64,000 nucleotides of DNA from Monodelphis domestica (GCF_027887165.1 NC_077228.1:388369692-388433691), one strand, 5' to 3'. Shown: positions 22,579-35,645, counted from the first letter of the stretch. Notes: generated by a model from the letters alone, not told the origin. Made by a program: numbers and translations.

Positions 22579-23602
22579 TAGGAAAATTATGAATATCAGT
22601 AACTAATTAAAATGCTATATTTTGGATCAAGATTCAAGTCCTAGAAAATGTATTTAAGAAGAAAATTGTAGAGTTGCTCAAAAGCTGTGAGGTCTATGAA
22701 TTAGCTGAATCCCCAGCGAATCCTCATTATTGACTAGAAGGAAATTCTACAATATTCTCTTGCTTTGTGGAATCAGAAAATTTATTGAATTGCTACCGAA
22801 AGTGTGGAGGAAATCAGGGAACCTTCCCAAAGGCAATTACGCTTACTTTACCAGGGAACTTTTCTAACTTTTTCCCTTGTGTGATAGTATTTTAAATGAA
22901 ATGAAAGAAAACAGAGTAGTGAAGTATAACTTTAGTGTTTCAATCTTAGATTTAATTCCTACTCACAAAGACTATTTAGCATTTCATTGTTATTGGTTAA
23001 ATAAGACCTTTGGGATTCTCATACACCGCACTACTTTAGACAAAGGAGATTCAATGTCCATCTAGATGAAACTTCCAAGAGATAATGGGGTAATTTCCAA
23101 CAAGCAGTAGAGACTGATTGTATATTTTGTTTCTTATCTTTTTAAAAAAGTATCTAGTTTTTATTGATACTTAAAAAAATACTAGTTTTCCCTATCTCAC
23201 CATGGCTCGAAGTGTAATGGTTACTCAAAGTTCTGATCCCACTGCCAAACCCATGAAGCTTTTGACCTGCTCTGTTTTTGATCTGGGCTAATTTGCCCCT
23301 CCTTAGACAGCTTGTGGGTTCCTTGCTTCTGGGGACTCACCATATTGGTGCTGGAGTAAGTGCTGACAGAATTCCTGAGGTCAAGTGATCCAGCCTCTCC
23401 AATGGTATGGCTTATGGGTATGTGTCATCATACTTGGTGATGATTTTTATTTTTATATCACATTAATTTCTGAATGTATCCTTTTAAATCCCTTTACATT
23501 TATAAAATACCTTTTAAATCCCTTTCAACAAACATTTAAAATGGAGAATAAAAGCAGTCCAGTAATGCTGACATATCAACTGTGTCAGAAAGTATCCATT
23601 TT
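22579..23602. other. No recognised feature (~1 kb)
   Basis: Contains a chance 62-codon ORF at 22877-23065. No family recognised. Confidence 0.4.
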
Positions 23603-23812
23603 TCTTTTTTTTTTAACACCCTTATTTTCTCTCTTGAGAGTCAATCCTAAGAACTGGTTCCAATGCAGAAGCATGGTAAGGGCTAAGCAACTGGGGTTAA
23701 ATGATTATCCCAGGGTTACATAGTTAGGAAGTGTCTGAGGCCAGGTTTGAACCCACAACCTCCCATCTCTAGACCTGGCTCTCAATTTGATAAATCCCCT
23801 ACCTGCCTCCTG
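23603..23812 (-). mobile_element. CORE-SINE (Mar-1/WSINE-like)
   Basis: Read on minus it has a tRNA-like head ending in a B-box-like 'ggttcaaacctgg', the CORE segment, and an A tail (poly T at 23603-23613 on plus). Plus-strand hallmarks are 'ggtaagggctaagcaa' and 'aggaagtgtctgaggccagg'. This family is typical of marsupials. Confidence 0.85.
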
Positions 23813-24139
23813 ATACGATATATTTCACAGCTCTTCTCTGGGTAATGGGATCAGAGTCATAATTTAATGCAATTGAATTATGCAATCTGTTATAATGTGT
23901 TTACTACATACTCAACATTTTTCTGCGCATACAACAACAAAATCAAAACTTCTCTGTACTCAAGGAGCTTATATTCTATTGCAGAAGAGGAATAATAAGT
24001 AAATAGAAAATTAAGCAAAAATGTTGTCAAGATCATATTTTTGGGAGAGAGTACTGGCAATTGTCTATGATGAGGGTTGGTGGAAGGAAGAGCAATCAAG
24101 CGAGTCTTTTTGTGGAGGCCTTTGAAATCCCCAATCCAA

Positions 24140-24520
24140 ATATCTTATTTTACAAATAAAGAAACTGAGAACCAGAGCAGTCTAAGGTCACAAACAAAAC
24201 CAAGAAAAGATTGAATTTGAACTCAAATACTTTTTACCCCTTCTCATCTAGCATTCATCTTAATGCTTCAAATTGTTTCTCCTTTCATAAGCCCATTTCC
24301 TTTCCCGTGTGCACTGTCATCCTTGACAGAATTCCAATCCAGTCAATCAATAGGCATTTTGCTAAGCACTTACTATGTGTCAGCCATCATGCTAAGAGCC
24401 CTGGGGATTCAAAGTAAGGTAAAAACAGTCCCTATCTGAAAGGAACTCATATGCTAATGGAGGAAATAAAATGTAAATAAATAAGTAAATACATAGAGTA
24501 TAAATGAAAGGAATACTCAT
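24140..24520 (+). mobile_element. Ancient dispersed repeats, two pieces
   Basis: About 24150-24235 has a 'tacaaataaagaaactgagaac' block common to MIR-class and related old repeats. About 24355-24505 has 'acttactatgtgtcagcc', 'gccctggggattcaaag' and 'cagtccctatctgaaagga', a very common ancient mammalian repeat whose exact family I cannot name. Confidence 0.5.
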
Positions 24521-25129
24521 AGGGGAAATATTAGCAGGGTTTTTTTTTTCTTTTGGGGAATGAGAAATATGAGGATGAAGACTTACTGGATATTTTTGAA
24601 TCATACTTTATTGAACTAGATTTCTGTTTATACTGTGTACATTAAATTTTCTATTATGCAATAATTATAGTCCATCTAACATTCACAATATGATTTTCTC
24701 TCTTTCTCAGAACATTTTTGGAAGGTATGTCAATAAGAAAAAAGAACAAAAAGGTCCCAGCTGTGAGGATGAGTGATAGAGATGGGTGAGTGTAAATTCC
24801 CAGGACTTTTGCAGGCTATTAGATGGAGGATGGTTGTACCTCATTGTCAAAAGAAGTCATTTGATGTCCTTGAGCAACTATTTTTTTCTCATAATCAAAC
24901 TTCCTACACTTCTAACCAGCTACTATTTCTCTGGTTTTTGCTAATGGCCCATCCCTTTCATGCATTTTTGTGGTGTATCATTTGGTTTTGACCTAGCTAT
25001 TACCCTGAAATCTGAGCTAGTCTTCTGCCTCAAATTTAGCATTCCATTGGATTATCTGGTTGCTAATTTTGTTAATACTAATAAAATAGATTAATGTTGT
25101 CTAGTCAAGATTGACCTTCTTCCTAGAAC

Positions 25130-25345
25130 TTTACATAACATTTTTATTTCACCCTCTATTACACTGATCATTAATATTACATAGCATGTTTATTTGCATG
25201 TGCAGTATATCTCTCTTCCATTTGCCAGGCTCTAAGCTCCATAAACACAAGAGTGATGCCTTATTTAAACATCATAGTTCCCAAGGGAACATATAACGCA
25301 GTACTCTGCACATAGTAAGCACTAAAAAATATTTTTTGAATGTTG
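25130..25345 (+). mobile_element. L2 LINE 3' end
   Basis: 'ccaggctctaagctccataa', 'gtactctgcacatagtaagc' and 'actaaaaaatattttttgaa' follow the L2 terminus in order. Confidence 0.7.
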
Positions 25346-25455
25346 CCAAAAAATCTCAACTTGTGCTCATCCTTCCCCACCTGAGACCCATTGTGACAAC
25401 ATCCAAACAAGCTGCAACCAAGGGACTGGATCCCTGAGACTTTTCCCTTAGGACT

Positions 25456-25690
25456 AAGGCAGAAGTGTTAAACATGTGGCTGGCCCATAGCCCTCAATAC
25501 TCCCAAGTGCTGCCTGAACCAGATTAAAATATAACTAGGAAATATTTAATAACAAAAAATGAAAATATAATAAAGTTTAGGTAATGGAATTATATGGCTT
25601 TTTTAAGTCAATGTGTGGCCTGCAGTTATCCTTATGTGTACCTGCAGGTATCTTTATTTCTGTTTCTGTTTGAGTTTCACACTAATTCTA
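25456..25690 (-). mobile_element. Non-autonomous hAT-like DNA transposon
   Basis: Ends are a rough inverted repeat ('agtgttaaacatg' on the left, 'gagtttcacact' on the right). The body ('ctgaaccagattaaaatata', 'aggaaatatttaataac') matches a short hAT-like family that I recall as common in marsupial genomes. A copy in the opposite orientation lies at 52686-52905. No clear 8-bp duplication. Confidence 0.65.
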
Positions 25691-26140
25691 ATGGATTTAT
25701 CTGCTCTGAACCCACAAATGGTTTAGATTAAGCTCTAGAGGTGCTAAACAACCTAAAAGAAAAGTCAGGCTCCTTTCCTTACACTTTAGGCTTGTCATAC
25801 CTCCATCATCTTGTCCTGGAAAAATAACATATAACTTGGGGTTCTTTCATATCAAAGATTTCCCCAAAGTAGAATAGTATTTAATGTACAATAAGAATTA
25901 GGCATGGGGAAGCTATATTCTTCCTCACAAAACAAAGGCTTAATATCAAAAGTTTTCATTTAAATAAAATAAATTTAAAAGCCTATTATGTTATCCAACA
26001 AAGCTGAAACACATATCAGAATGGAAAGAAGATTGTTGATCTATTAAACAAACATTTTATATTTTACCTTGCTCTACTCTATCCCCCTGAAAATAAATGA
26101 CTTTTGGCAAGAATGCATAGGGACTAAGGTAATAAAGTTT
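25691..26140. other. No recognised feature
   Basis: A+T-rich, no repeat family recognised. Confidence 0.4.
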
Positions 26141-26144
26141 TGTA

Positions 26145-26395
26145 GTAGATAAAGCATTAGACTTCATGTCATGAAAACCTAAATTTGATTGCAATTGCAG
26201 ATATTTACCAGATGGGTGACTCTGGTTAATTTACTTAACATCTCTTAGTCCAACATTTTTCATTTATAAAATGGGGATAATAATAGTTCTGAGCACACAG
26301 GATTTTTGTGAGAATCAAATCGGATTATATAAAGTTCACTGTGTTATATACATTCTAGATATTATTATTTATCATCACCACCATAACTATTATTA
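26145..26395 (+). mobile_element. MIR SINE, nearly complete
   Basis: 'ataaagcattagacttcatg', 'ggtgactctggttaatttac', 'cttaacatctcttagtcc', 'tataaaatggggataataat', then 'gagaatcaaatcggattat' and a trailing tattatt run. Confidence 0.8.
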
Positions 26396-26399
26396 AGAT

Positions 26400-26640
26400 C
26401 TTTAGATGATATAGTGCATAGAGAGCTGTACTTGGAGACAGGAAGATGAGTTCAAATCCTGAATTTTACATTTTTGGGTGTGTGACTCTGGACAAGTCAC
26501 TTCTCTCTGTCTGTTCATTTGCAAAAATAAGACAGTAATAAAAATATTTATCTCACAGTGTTGTTGTGAGATTCAAAATAAATAAATAACACAAATGAAA
26601 GGCTTGTCTAACTTAAAAAAATTTATAAACCTTAATTATG
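26400..26640 (+). mobile_element. MIR SINE, nearly complete
   Basis: 'gatgatatagtgcatagaga', 'gagttcaaatcctgaatt', 'tgtgactctggacaagtcac', then 'ctcacagtgttgttgtgag'. It lies directly behind another MIR in the same orientation. Confidence 0.85.
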
Positions 26641-28584
26641 ATTAATGTTATTTTCTAAGAGCAGATTTTGGACAGAAAATGATTAATTACCAATGTAAAA
26701 ATTGTTTCTAAATCAGCTGTTGGTATATATTTGGATCATCAATTTGTTAGCTCCATAGAGAAATATCCATACTAAATATAAATAAAAAGTCTTTCTGTTA
26801 TGGAATGAAAAACAACTTCATTTGACCTTTTTAAGCAAGTTATTGACACTTAAAAATTAGAAATGAATAAGAGAACAGATATTCATAGAAACCACCATTA
26901 TTTTATAAGAAAGTTTAACTGACCTAATACCACAAGATCAAGTAGTGATTTTTAATATTTTAATCAGTAAACACCTGATGTCTGTGACAAGTCATATGAA
27001 ATAACAACCAAAAGCAACACTGGTTTAGAATATAAATATTTGGACCTAATCATGTATATATAGTTGGAGTCAATGCTAGAGATGACATTTTCAGAAAACC
27101 AAGGGAATAAGTCTCAAGATTTTTGAAGGAGGATCTTCTTACAAGGATACAAAATATGAATATGTTTTGAAGATATCCATGAAAAAAGGTCTGAGAAGAG
27201 AACAGGTAGGTCTTTGCAAAATATATTCTATACAGACTATATCTTTTATAGTCACACAATGTCTGAAAGATGAAAAGAATATAAGATTTCACTATGCAAA
27301 TTATTCATTGATTAAAAAAAAATACCTTTTGATTTAGTTGAGGAAAACATTATCTTTGTAGTGCCCCTTCTAGGGATTCTTTAGTTTCCAGAGAGAAGCT
27401 TTCTACATCTCCCTTTAGGATCCTAGGATAGCCTTGAATGTCTCTGGGTGTTCTAGTAATATTATTCATGGGCCCCCATTCAGCATGCTCCACAATTATT
27501 AATCAACCAGAGACATTAATTAACATTTACAAAAGTCTATTTTTGAGAAGATGTGATAAGAATCAAAATTATGAAACAATTACCCAACCTGAGGTCATTC
27601 TTTCTCCTTTCACACTCTGCTGCCTTTGGGAAAATGGGTTCAAATTGAAAGAAAAATGGGAATGAATTCATGTGATCAAGGAGCATTTTCTGAATTCTAG
27701 ATCTGGAAATTTTATCCTTTTCTTGAGTCCTCATGAAGTTCTCCTTTGGTGTAACTCTCTACTAGGCTCCAAGGTTTGGTGTTCTTCTAAAGGATTTCTC
27801 TTTGCCACAAGATGGAGAGGATTCTTAAATCTGATATTCTGAGGAGTCTGTCTTTCCATTTCTAACTGGAGGTACAATTATTGTCAACCTTCACCACTCC
27901 AGGAGACTCTGATAAAGAATAAGATTGGAAAAAAGATATGGAAAATTTTGTGATTCACACTCAGAAATCATTCATGGATTCATATCCTGATTCTGGTATC
28001 TATGGTTTGTGTGTTTTTGGAGAAGACACTTGGCATCAGTTTTCTCATCTGGAAAATGATGATACTGGTTGCATGATCTTGCTTACAACCTTGTAAAATC
28101 CTATGTAAATGATTGATGCATTAATATTTTTAATAATTTGCATTTTAGTAGGCATTCTTGAGAATCAATTATATTTTTAGGTAGGAGATATTTATAGGAA
28201 AAGTTAATAGTGACTGAGGGAGGGAGTTGAGCTACAGGGAAGAAAGATGAGCTAAAAGATATCTGTAACAAGTGATGAATAATAAATTCTATTTAATTAA
28301 TTATGGTACATACACAATACCACATATTTTATTTTCTAACTAAAGGGATTGAGTCTAATTATAGGAATTTAATGTAGAGCACAGAATCATAAAAAGACAG
28401 GGATATAGTTAGGCAAGTGATGGGGATATAGTTAGGCAAGTCTTACAAACCACTCCAAGGAAATGGTCATCTCATTCACCAAAACATATGACTTGTTCTG
28501 GCAATTTCTTTAGATGACCTATCTATGATCAGAGAGCTAAAAATGATTTTCATTAATTAATATGCCCTATGTGTTCCTTGAGAC
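26641..28584. other. No confident feature (~1.9 kb)
   Basis: A very degraded MIR-like stretch may lie at 27990-28110 ('cagttttctcatctggaaaa'). A short direct duplication (gggatatagttaggcaagt, two copies, 28400-28441) is a local tandem event. Otherwise unique-looking. Confidence 0.45.
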
Positions 28585-28830
28585 AATTAGGTGGTGCCAT
28601 GGCTAGAGTACCAGTCTGGGGTACTCATCTTTCTCAGTTCAAGTCTGGCCTTAGCCTCTTACTAGCTGTATGACCTGAGCAAGTCACTTAACTCTTTTGG
28701 TGTTAATTTCCTTATTTGTACAATGAGCTGGGGAAGGAAATGGAAAACTATTCCAGTATCTTTGCCAAGAAAACCCCAAAAAGGGTCACAAAAGGTTAGA
28801 TATGACTGAAAAAGTGACTGAATGATGTGG
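28585..28830 (+). mobile_element. SINE with RTE/BovB-like tail
   Basis: Well preserved: head 'ttaggtggtgccatggctag', CORE 'tgtatgacctgagcaagtca', then 'gagctggggaaggaaatgg', 'ccaagaaaaccccaaaaagg' and 'gatatgactgaaaaagtgac'. The last segment is the RTE-like tail. Confidence 0.88.
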
Positions 28831-29127
28831 GTTATTAAAAATATTGATCAACAGATAAACCAGCCAATGATGGTACTTTCAGTGATTTTGAAGGATCCTG
28901 GGTGAATTTTTTTCTTTCTTTGATTAAGGGATATGCTTTTGTATTTTAGGACTATCATAGAGCTACTGTGGGTACCACTTTTGCTTCTTGTCTTCTTCAT
29001 TTCCATGTAAGTGTCTGGGCACTGAAGGATACTTCCTGCTAGGATTGGTAGAGTACCATAGGGCAGTTTCTTCAGCATTTCTAATGGCCCCAATGTGACA
29101 TTTCTTGGACTCAAATGGGAAAACTAT

Positions 29128-29462
29128 ATGGCACAGTGGATAGTATTTGACTTTGAGTTGAGAATAATAATAGCTAGCAATTACATGGCACTTTAAGTTT
29201 TACAAAGTGCTTCACAAACTTTATTTCATTTTATCCTCACAAAAAGGTGCTATTATTATTCCTACTTTATAAATGAGGAATGTAAAGTTGAAAAGACTTG
29301 AATGACTTGTCTGAGGCTTGATTTGACCTCAAATTTTCCTGCTTCAAAGTCTAGAACTTTATCTACTATAACACTTTCCTGCCTCAGGAAGAGCTCAGTT
29401 CAGATCCTGAATTTTACAATAGCTGTGTGCCCTTGGCATAACTAGATGAAGTTGAAGAACAC
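29128..29462 (+). mobile_element. MIR with a second MIR-class SINE inserted in it
   Basis: The outer MIR head ('ggcacagtggatagtatttg', 29133-29165) resumes at about 29390 ('gaagagctcagttcagatcc', 'tagctgtgtgcccttgg'). Between them sits a separate MIR-class copy beginning 'aataataatagctagcaatt' and running to 'ctataacactttcctgcc'. So one old SINE landed in another. Confidence 0.65.
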
Positions 29463-29485
29463 AAGAGGAAACAGATCAAAGAGGT

Positions 29486-29728
29486 CTAGGTAGCATAAAG
29501 TATGGAACCTTGGACCTAGAGTGAGGAAGACCTCAGTTCTCGTCTGGCCTCTAACAGTTACTAGTTTTTTGACCCTGAGCAAGTCACTACATCTCAGCCT
29601 AGTTTTTTTTCTCATCTTTATATTAGGAATAATAATAGGGGAATAATAAATAGTTTTTAGGATTGTTGTGTGGCGAGTTAAATAGATAATGTGTATAAAG
29701 CCCTTTGTAAACCTTAAAATGCAAGAAA
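29486..29728 (+). mobile_element. MIR SINE, nearly complete
   Basis: 'ccttggacctagagtgagga', 'gttttttgaccctgagcaag', 'ggattgttgtgtggcgag', 'ataaagccctttgtaaacc'. Confidence 0.85.
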
Positions 29729-30725
29729 AATTCCAGCCATTCTTCTTCAAATGTGTTATGTGACATTCAGCTTAATAAATAGCAAGAATTAATATTGTGG
29801 AGTCTATGTCTGTAAGACTTGTACATTTCCCCATTTGTGTAATCATTCGTATCAGCCTTCTTTTGGTGGGCAACAACAACCCACAGTTGAGAGAATTTGT
29901 TTATGATAAACCACTCAGCTTATGTTACATCAAATTGGATCAGATCAATTTTCTTCATTCTAAATTCCTTCCACATCCCATCCTGACGCTATTGGAACGA
30001 GATGCCTGCAAACAGAGCCTGCTCCTTTAGGGAAATGAACAGATTTGAGCACAAATGTCAAACAGGTTTTGGAGAAGGGAGCACTTTCTTTAGGAGAACA
30101 ATCAGTCAGGAGAATGCAGTCTTTTTTATGGGGATGCTTGGGGAGGAAAGAAAAAACCCCAACAGAACAAAACCAGTGTATGTTGGTACTCTTTGCCAAA
30201 GCAATTTGGATTTTTTAGTACCAGAAACTTGCCAGACCTTTATTTTAACCTCTTTGAAAAAGCTGCTGTCACTTCAAATAAGCAAAAGAGCTCTACATGC
30301 AAACATATGCTTAGGTTATTAAGAAGATGGGAAGCTAAGTAATTGGTACAACACTTGTAGGCCACCTATAGGTATATTAATTCATAAAGTTGATTTCCTA
30401 TGCGTATATGTCAGTACACATGAATGCACATGCAGATCGGCTGGGCCATCTGTTAGAGCTTTTAAATGCCAGGAAATGTTGATATAAATTTTCTTGACCA
30501 TGCTGCTTTAGTGACAATCTGTGACTCTTCACAACCTTCTGAACAGAAAAATAAAGACAAGGGAATGTAATTAGGAAGACTCATGAAATATAAGTGGTTT
30601 GTTTGAATAACATCTTATTGCTATCTCTTCCTTTAAACTCACAAAGTACTATTGATTATACCACTTATCACAAACTGCCTTATATTTTAAGCATTTGTGT
30701 GTATTTTAATGTATAAATATCCTAT
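29729..30725. other. No recognised feature (~1 kb)
   Basis: Unique-looking. Overlapping chance ORFs on both strands at 29960-30322 have no protein family features. Confidence 0.45.
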
Positions 30726-30905
30726 CTTATATTTATGTAGAACCATAAAATATTAAAGTTAGTAGGAAACTTTGTGAAGTCCTAGGACAAAACTCTCACT
30801 TGACAGATGAGGAAAATTAGCTCTTCACAATTAAAATAACAATCATAATTAATAGTTAATCTGAGACTAGAACCCAGATCTCCTAACTTATGATTCAGTG
30901 TTCTT
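30726..30905 (+). mobile_element. Ancient SINE-like repeat
   Basis: 'gaaccataaaatattaaagt', 'actctcacttgacagatgag', 'ctgagactagaacccagatc', 'attcagtgttcttgcc' follow a known old mammalian repeat pattern (related copy at 48440-48655). Exact family not named. Confidence 0.55.
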
Positions 30906-31072
30906 GCCCCACATGCAAAGTGAAAGCCCCTTGAAGACAAAGGCTATATTTAATATTTCTTGTATGAATTTGCATGTGCATGCACATTCCCTACCATGCT
31001 TAACAGTAATTCCCATATCTTAGATATTGAATTCTATTTAGGTGTGCTCAAAGTTGTACAGGAGGCTGCTAA

Positions 31073-31877
31073 TGTGACAGAGGCTGGCACATAAGAAAAG
31101 TGCCAGGCTGAAGAGTGTATAAAACTGATCATATCAATGGGGGAGGGGTCTCAGGAGTTTGGAATCTTGAGGAGCAGAAGACTCTGACTGGTAAAGGAGT
31201 TGGTCTCTCAGTCTTGAGAAGCCAAAGAGAGAAGGTTGAAAAAGACTTTCTCCTGAGGGTTACCCACTTTTCTTGCTGGTGACTGGAAATATTTCCCCCC
31301 AACACTTCCCAATTGAAGGGACTTTTCTGAAGAGAAACCTGAACAGACTGTACCTCAGCTCTTGTTGCCCAGGGGTGAGTCAATCTGCTTTTATCTCAGG
31401 GGACTTAGGCTGCCAAGGCCTGAGTTCCCTCCAAACTCAAGGATGGAGGGGAAAGAGTTAAGTAGAAACAGGGACCCCCTTTTCCCCATTATTCTTTCTC
31501 ATATCTTCCCTGCTAGTTATTCCTTTTGTATTACCTGATTGAGTTGACATTAAAAGTTATCTATTCCCCAAGCTGAGTGTGAGTGAACAGATCAAGGGGA
31601 GACCCTTTGGTCTCAAGTAGTGGAGGGGGGGATAAGAGGGACAAGAGCAAGTCAGGGAGATCAGCTTTAGCTAAGGAGAGAAGGTAGAAGGAGAAAAATC
31701 TTTAAACCTCCTCTCCTCTCTCTAAGCCAACCTTAAACATCAGCTGTCTCCCCTGAACCCTGCTTTTGGGAAGAGAGGTTCTCCACTCTTCTCCTCCCTT
31801 TCAATACTGGAAGTCTTAACCCCTAGGTTACAAATTAACCTCCCCCTTTATAATACACTATAGACACACCCAGAGCA
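31073..31877 (+). mobile_element. LTR-like block (endogenous retrovirus, tentative)
   Basis: It starts TGTGACAG and has a TATA-like TATAAAA at 31118-31124 and an ATTAAA near 31550. The composition is unlike its neighbours, with ggaggggg and ctcctctcctc stretches. Ancient repeat text resumes after it near 31878. I could not find matching short target duplications, so both ends are approximate and LTR identity is inferred. Confidence 0.45.
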
Positions 31878-31954
31878 GACTAGATATAGTCTTTGCCCTT
31901 ATATATTTTATAGGCTAGTGGGGAGATCTGACCCATTGACAAATAGGGATAATA

Positions 31955-32045
31955 TAATTTTTTTATCTTTGATTTTCCTAGTTCCTAGCAAACTACTTTG
32001 TATTTCTTAGGCATTTACCAAATATGGGGTTGAATTGGATTAGAT
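31955..32045 (+). mobile_element. L2-like 3' end, short
   Basis: 'cctagttcctagcaaactac' and 'cttaggcatttaccaaatat' resemble the L2 terminus. Weak. Confidence 0.45.
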
Positions 32046-32749
32046 AGAAATGAGAAGATGAATGAAGTCAACAAGGCATTTATTATCCTTGGGTACATAG
32101 CATAGTATAGGACTCATTAAGAATTATATGTGATTCATTAAATCAAATGTGGACATTGACCAGTTTTGTGGCAAGAAGAGAAGGATACAATGGAAAAGTC
32201 CTGTAGCTCAGGAACCCATGGTATGATTAGATTAGCAGACCTGTCAAGAACACTTTAAATTTTAAAGAGCTCTTTAATAAATTTTTTAAAGAGACAATTC
32301 AAAGATCAACATGGGAAAAGCAGCAAACATTAAAAATCCACACTTTGGCCCTTTTCATGCACTGGGGATACTCTCTGTGTGATTTTGAGCACTGCTACCA
32401 GCCAGAGGGAAACTCAATGGGATATCTTTTTTAAGTTGAATAAATAGAGTTTTTAAAAGTACATTTTGATTTACTTGTCTCATTTCCAAAGATCAGGTCT
32501 CTGCTCTTCTTTTAAGAGCAATGGTGAATTGATTAGGTAGTTTTTATTGGCAGCTATGGAATACAGTAAAATAGCACATAGTTTCATCAGCTGCACTCCT
32601 TCTTACCTTTCTTCTACCATTATTTTCCTTTTAATTTCTCCATCCTCCCTTTCCTCCTCTGTCCTATACTTTTTTCTTCCTCTTCTTCTCCTTCTTCCTT
32701 CCTTCCATTCACTCCAATACATCCTTTTCATAATTATTAGTGATTTTCT
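32046..32749. other. No recognised feature
   Basis: Ends in a pyrimidine-rich stretch at about 32620-32710 (ttcctcttcttctcc type). Confidence 0.4.
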
Positions 32750-33215
32750 TAAAGTTTAAGTTTGATTATATCTTTGTTCCATTCAGCAAATTCCAAGGGC
32801 TCCCTATTACCACCAGGATTGCCTTTGGCCTTTACAATTCTTTATAATTTGGCTCCAACATTTCTTTCATACTCTAATCACCTTTACTAAACATTCTGTT
32901 ACTCCTCTCCCATCACACTAAAGTCCATCAAAACTGCCCTTCTTTTTGTTTCTTGTATGTGATATTTCATCTTCAATCTATTTCCTCTTCTGAGATGTAT
33001 TTCCTCCTCATTTCCAACTCTTAGAATTCTGTTTCCTTCAAAAAATCCCCCAAAGGTTTCATCACATTAATTTTCAAAACTCAACTAAATTAATCACCTT
33101 TAGATAAGTCCTTTTCTGATCCAACTCTTAGTACCTTCTCCAAAAACTTTGTGCCTCCAGCATCTAATATATAATGGGGGCCAATAAGTGCTAATTCCTT
33201 GAATCTTTCTTCTTT
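32750..33215 (+). mobile_element. L2 LINE fragment
   Basis: 'ccaagggctccctattacc', 'caattctttataatttggct', 'aaattaatcacctttagata', and the terminal 'aatgggggccaataagtgc' follow the L2 3' half in order. Confidence 0.7.
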
Positions 33216-34841
33216 CCTTTCTTTTATTCCTTAATCCATCCTCTGTCTCTGTCTCTTGGAATAATAGACAACAACTCAACAAGATCCATGATATAGGCTC
33301 CATCTAAAATCAGTATATGATAATTTTCTTTAGTTGCTACAGTCCAACATTAACTACCATTGTTGGACTCAAGTGACCCTCACCCTAAAGCTCCCTTCTG
33401 GTCTTAATCCACATATTAGTATGTACTACTTTTAGTTCTGGTGAAGCCTCTCTAAATGAGAGGCATTAGATTCATTTTTCTCATATTTTTGGGCTTGTTA
33501 TATTTCATCCCCATCTCAGTGCCCTGGGGAAAAACTACTTATAATCTAGATTTTGGCTCATGTCCAGTTTCAAATAAAAAGAAACTCAGCATACAATATA
33601 AAAAGGTATTAAACAGATATTTATGTGCTCCCCCCAAACCAAATGCTAATAGACACAAAATATTCATAGTCTTTTGAGGAAACAACTAAAAGACATATCT
33701 TTTAGATACTATGTGCTCATAGCTACATTGTGACTAGGGGAAGGAATAGGCCAAGTCATCACTTCTCCTTCCCTACATTAGAAGAAGTAGTTTGGAATAT
33801 ATCCACAGCTGGAAGAGAAGAGAACACTAAAAGGTGTGCCACTACCTTTTAAATATCCACTGAGACATCAGTTCTTCTTGCTCAATGCCTAGTAAGAAAC
33901 CTGCCTCTTCATCCCAAAGATGAGGTAGGTACATGTGATTAGTTAGAAGCAACAGACTAGGTTTGCATATGCCTTCTTCAACCCATGTTGGTCAACACAA
34001 CCTAGAAGTTCCAATAACCAGGACAGTTTCTGATATACATAGTAGATATTCAATTAGTCTTTGATGACATAAAACATACCTGTGTACTTGGAGAGATTTT
34101 TGAAGGATTCTCTAGAATTAAAGCTGTGGGTCCTAGAAATGAACATCAGGTAGTTTAGGTGAAATAATTAAGAAACCAGGTCTATCCAAGAATATATGGT
34201 TTTTGACAGAAATCTTTTTGAAACATTGATGACATCAGGATTGCTTATTCTCACAGAAAAGTTTGGTAGATATTAGCTTAATTAACTGGCCTCCTCCTGA
34301 ATCTCGGTATGGTTATTAGCCACCTTTGCAGTGTGAATGACCCTGAGAATTGCATTTGACTCATATGCATCTGGAAATCTATACTGTGGATTTATGTAAT
34401 GTCTATTTAGAAGGAGAGTAGTTTCCCATATTTGTTTTAGAAAGTTTTAAAAACTTGATACACTTTAAAACCTTATACACTTCCAAGTAAAATCTCATTG
34501 GGGCCTTCTGTAACTAGAAATTGATAATTGTCCTTAGTTCAGTGAAATTTTATGATCATAATGCATCTCTTTGTCTAGTTAAGGAATATTGGAATCTTCA
34601 TTTTATCCTACTAGTGTACTATAATAAAATCTCCTATTTAGCATCTGCCTGTGGACTTTAATAACATTAATTTCATTTTCTTATTCAGAAATATAGCATG
34701 TCTTCTGGAAGTTAGCTTATTTATATTAATTTTGCTACTGATCAATGAATAAGTGATCATTATCTACATTTTCCTGATTTTGCAACTTTGTTTATTTCAT
34801 TCTTTCCTTGGAATTGTAAACCTTAAAATTTCTTAGACTTA
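33216..34841. other. No recognised feature (~1.6 kb)
   Basis: Unique-looking A+T-rich DNA. No ORF of interest. Confidence 0.45.
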
Positions 34842-35557
34842 TGAATGTTGGAAATTTCCCCATTGGGAAATTTCATACTTGAAAAATTTCCTACTGATAT
34901 TAAGAACTCCATTGGAATGTGAAAACCCTTGGCATGGGAGGGTCCTTCTCCTCCCTACCTAAGACTACTTTAGGACAGAAACCTTTTGCTAAACAATGGA
35001 AAGGGCTTTGACCTATGCTTAAGCATAGAACAGGAAGTTCTTTGAGTCATGATTGATTTTAGAATTAATACAATAGAGATACTTGGAATGACAGAACCAG
35101 GTCTTGGAAAATACAATCTCCACCCTACTCAGAGTAAAAGGATTTAGGAAGGGCTGCAGCAAAGGATCAAGATTTAATTATTTGAGAATATGACCTTCAA
35201 CAGACATGTGCAAAGGGGCAGACCTCTGGGTGGTCCTGGGTTAAGCTAGAGCCACCATTGGCACAGGGAAGACATGGACAGTGATTGGTAGATGTGAGAA
35301 CTGAGGGGAGGGAACTTAGATGGTTTCCTTAAAGATAGCGGGGTCTGAGGACTGAAGGGGTTTCGAGAGGTTTTGCTCTGAGAGGTTGTGCTCTGAGAAG
35401 CTTGCTCTGAAGGAGGCTGGAGGTGGAGGCCCCTGAGACTGTTTCTCCATTTTGGTCACGTGAGTGATAGGGACTGATCTCTTTTCTTTGCCTCAGCTAT
35501 CTAAGGGCTTGGGCCTTTTGGCCCAGGCTAAACAGAGGGGGTATTTAAGCCCTATTC

Positions 35558-35645
<88 letters not shown>

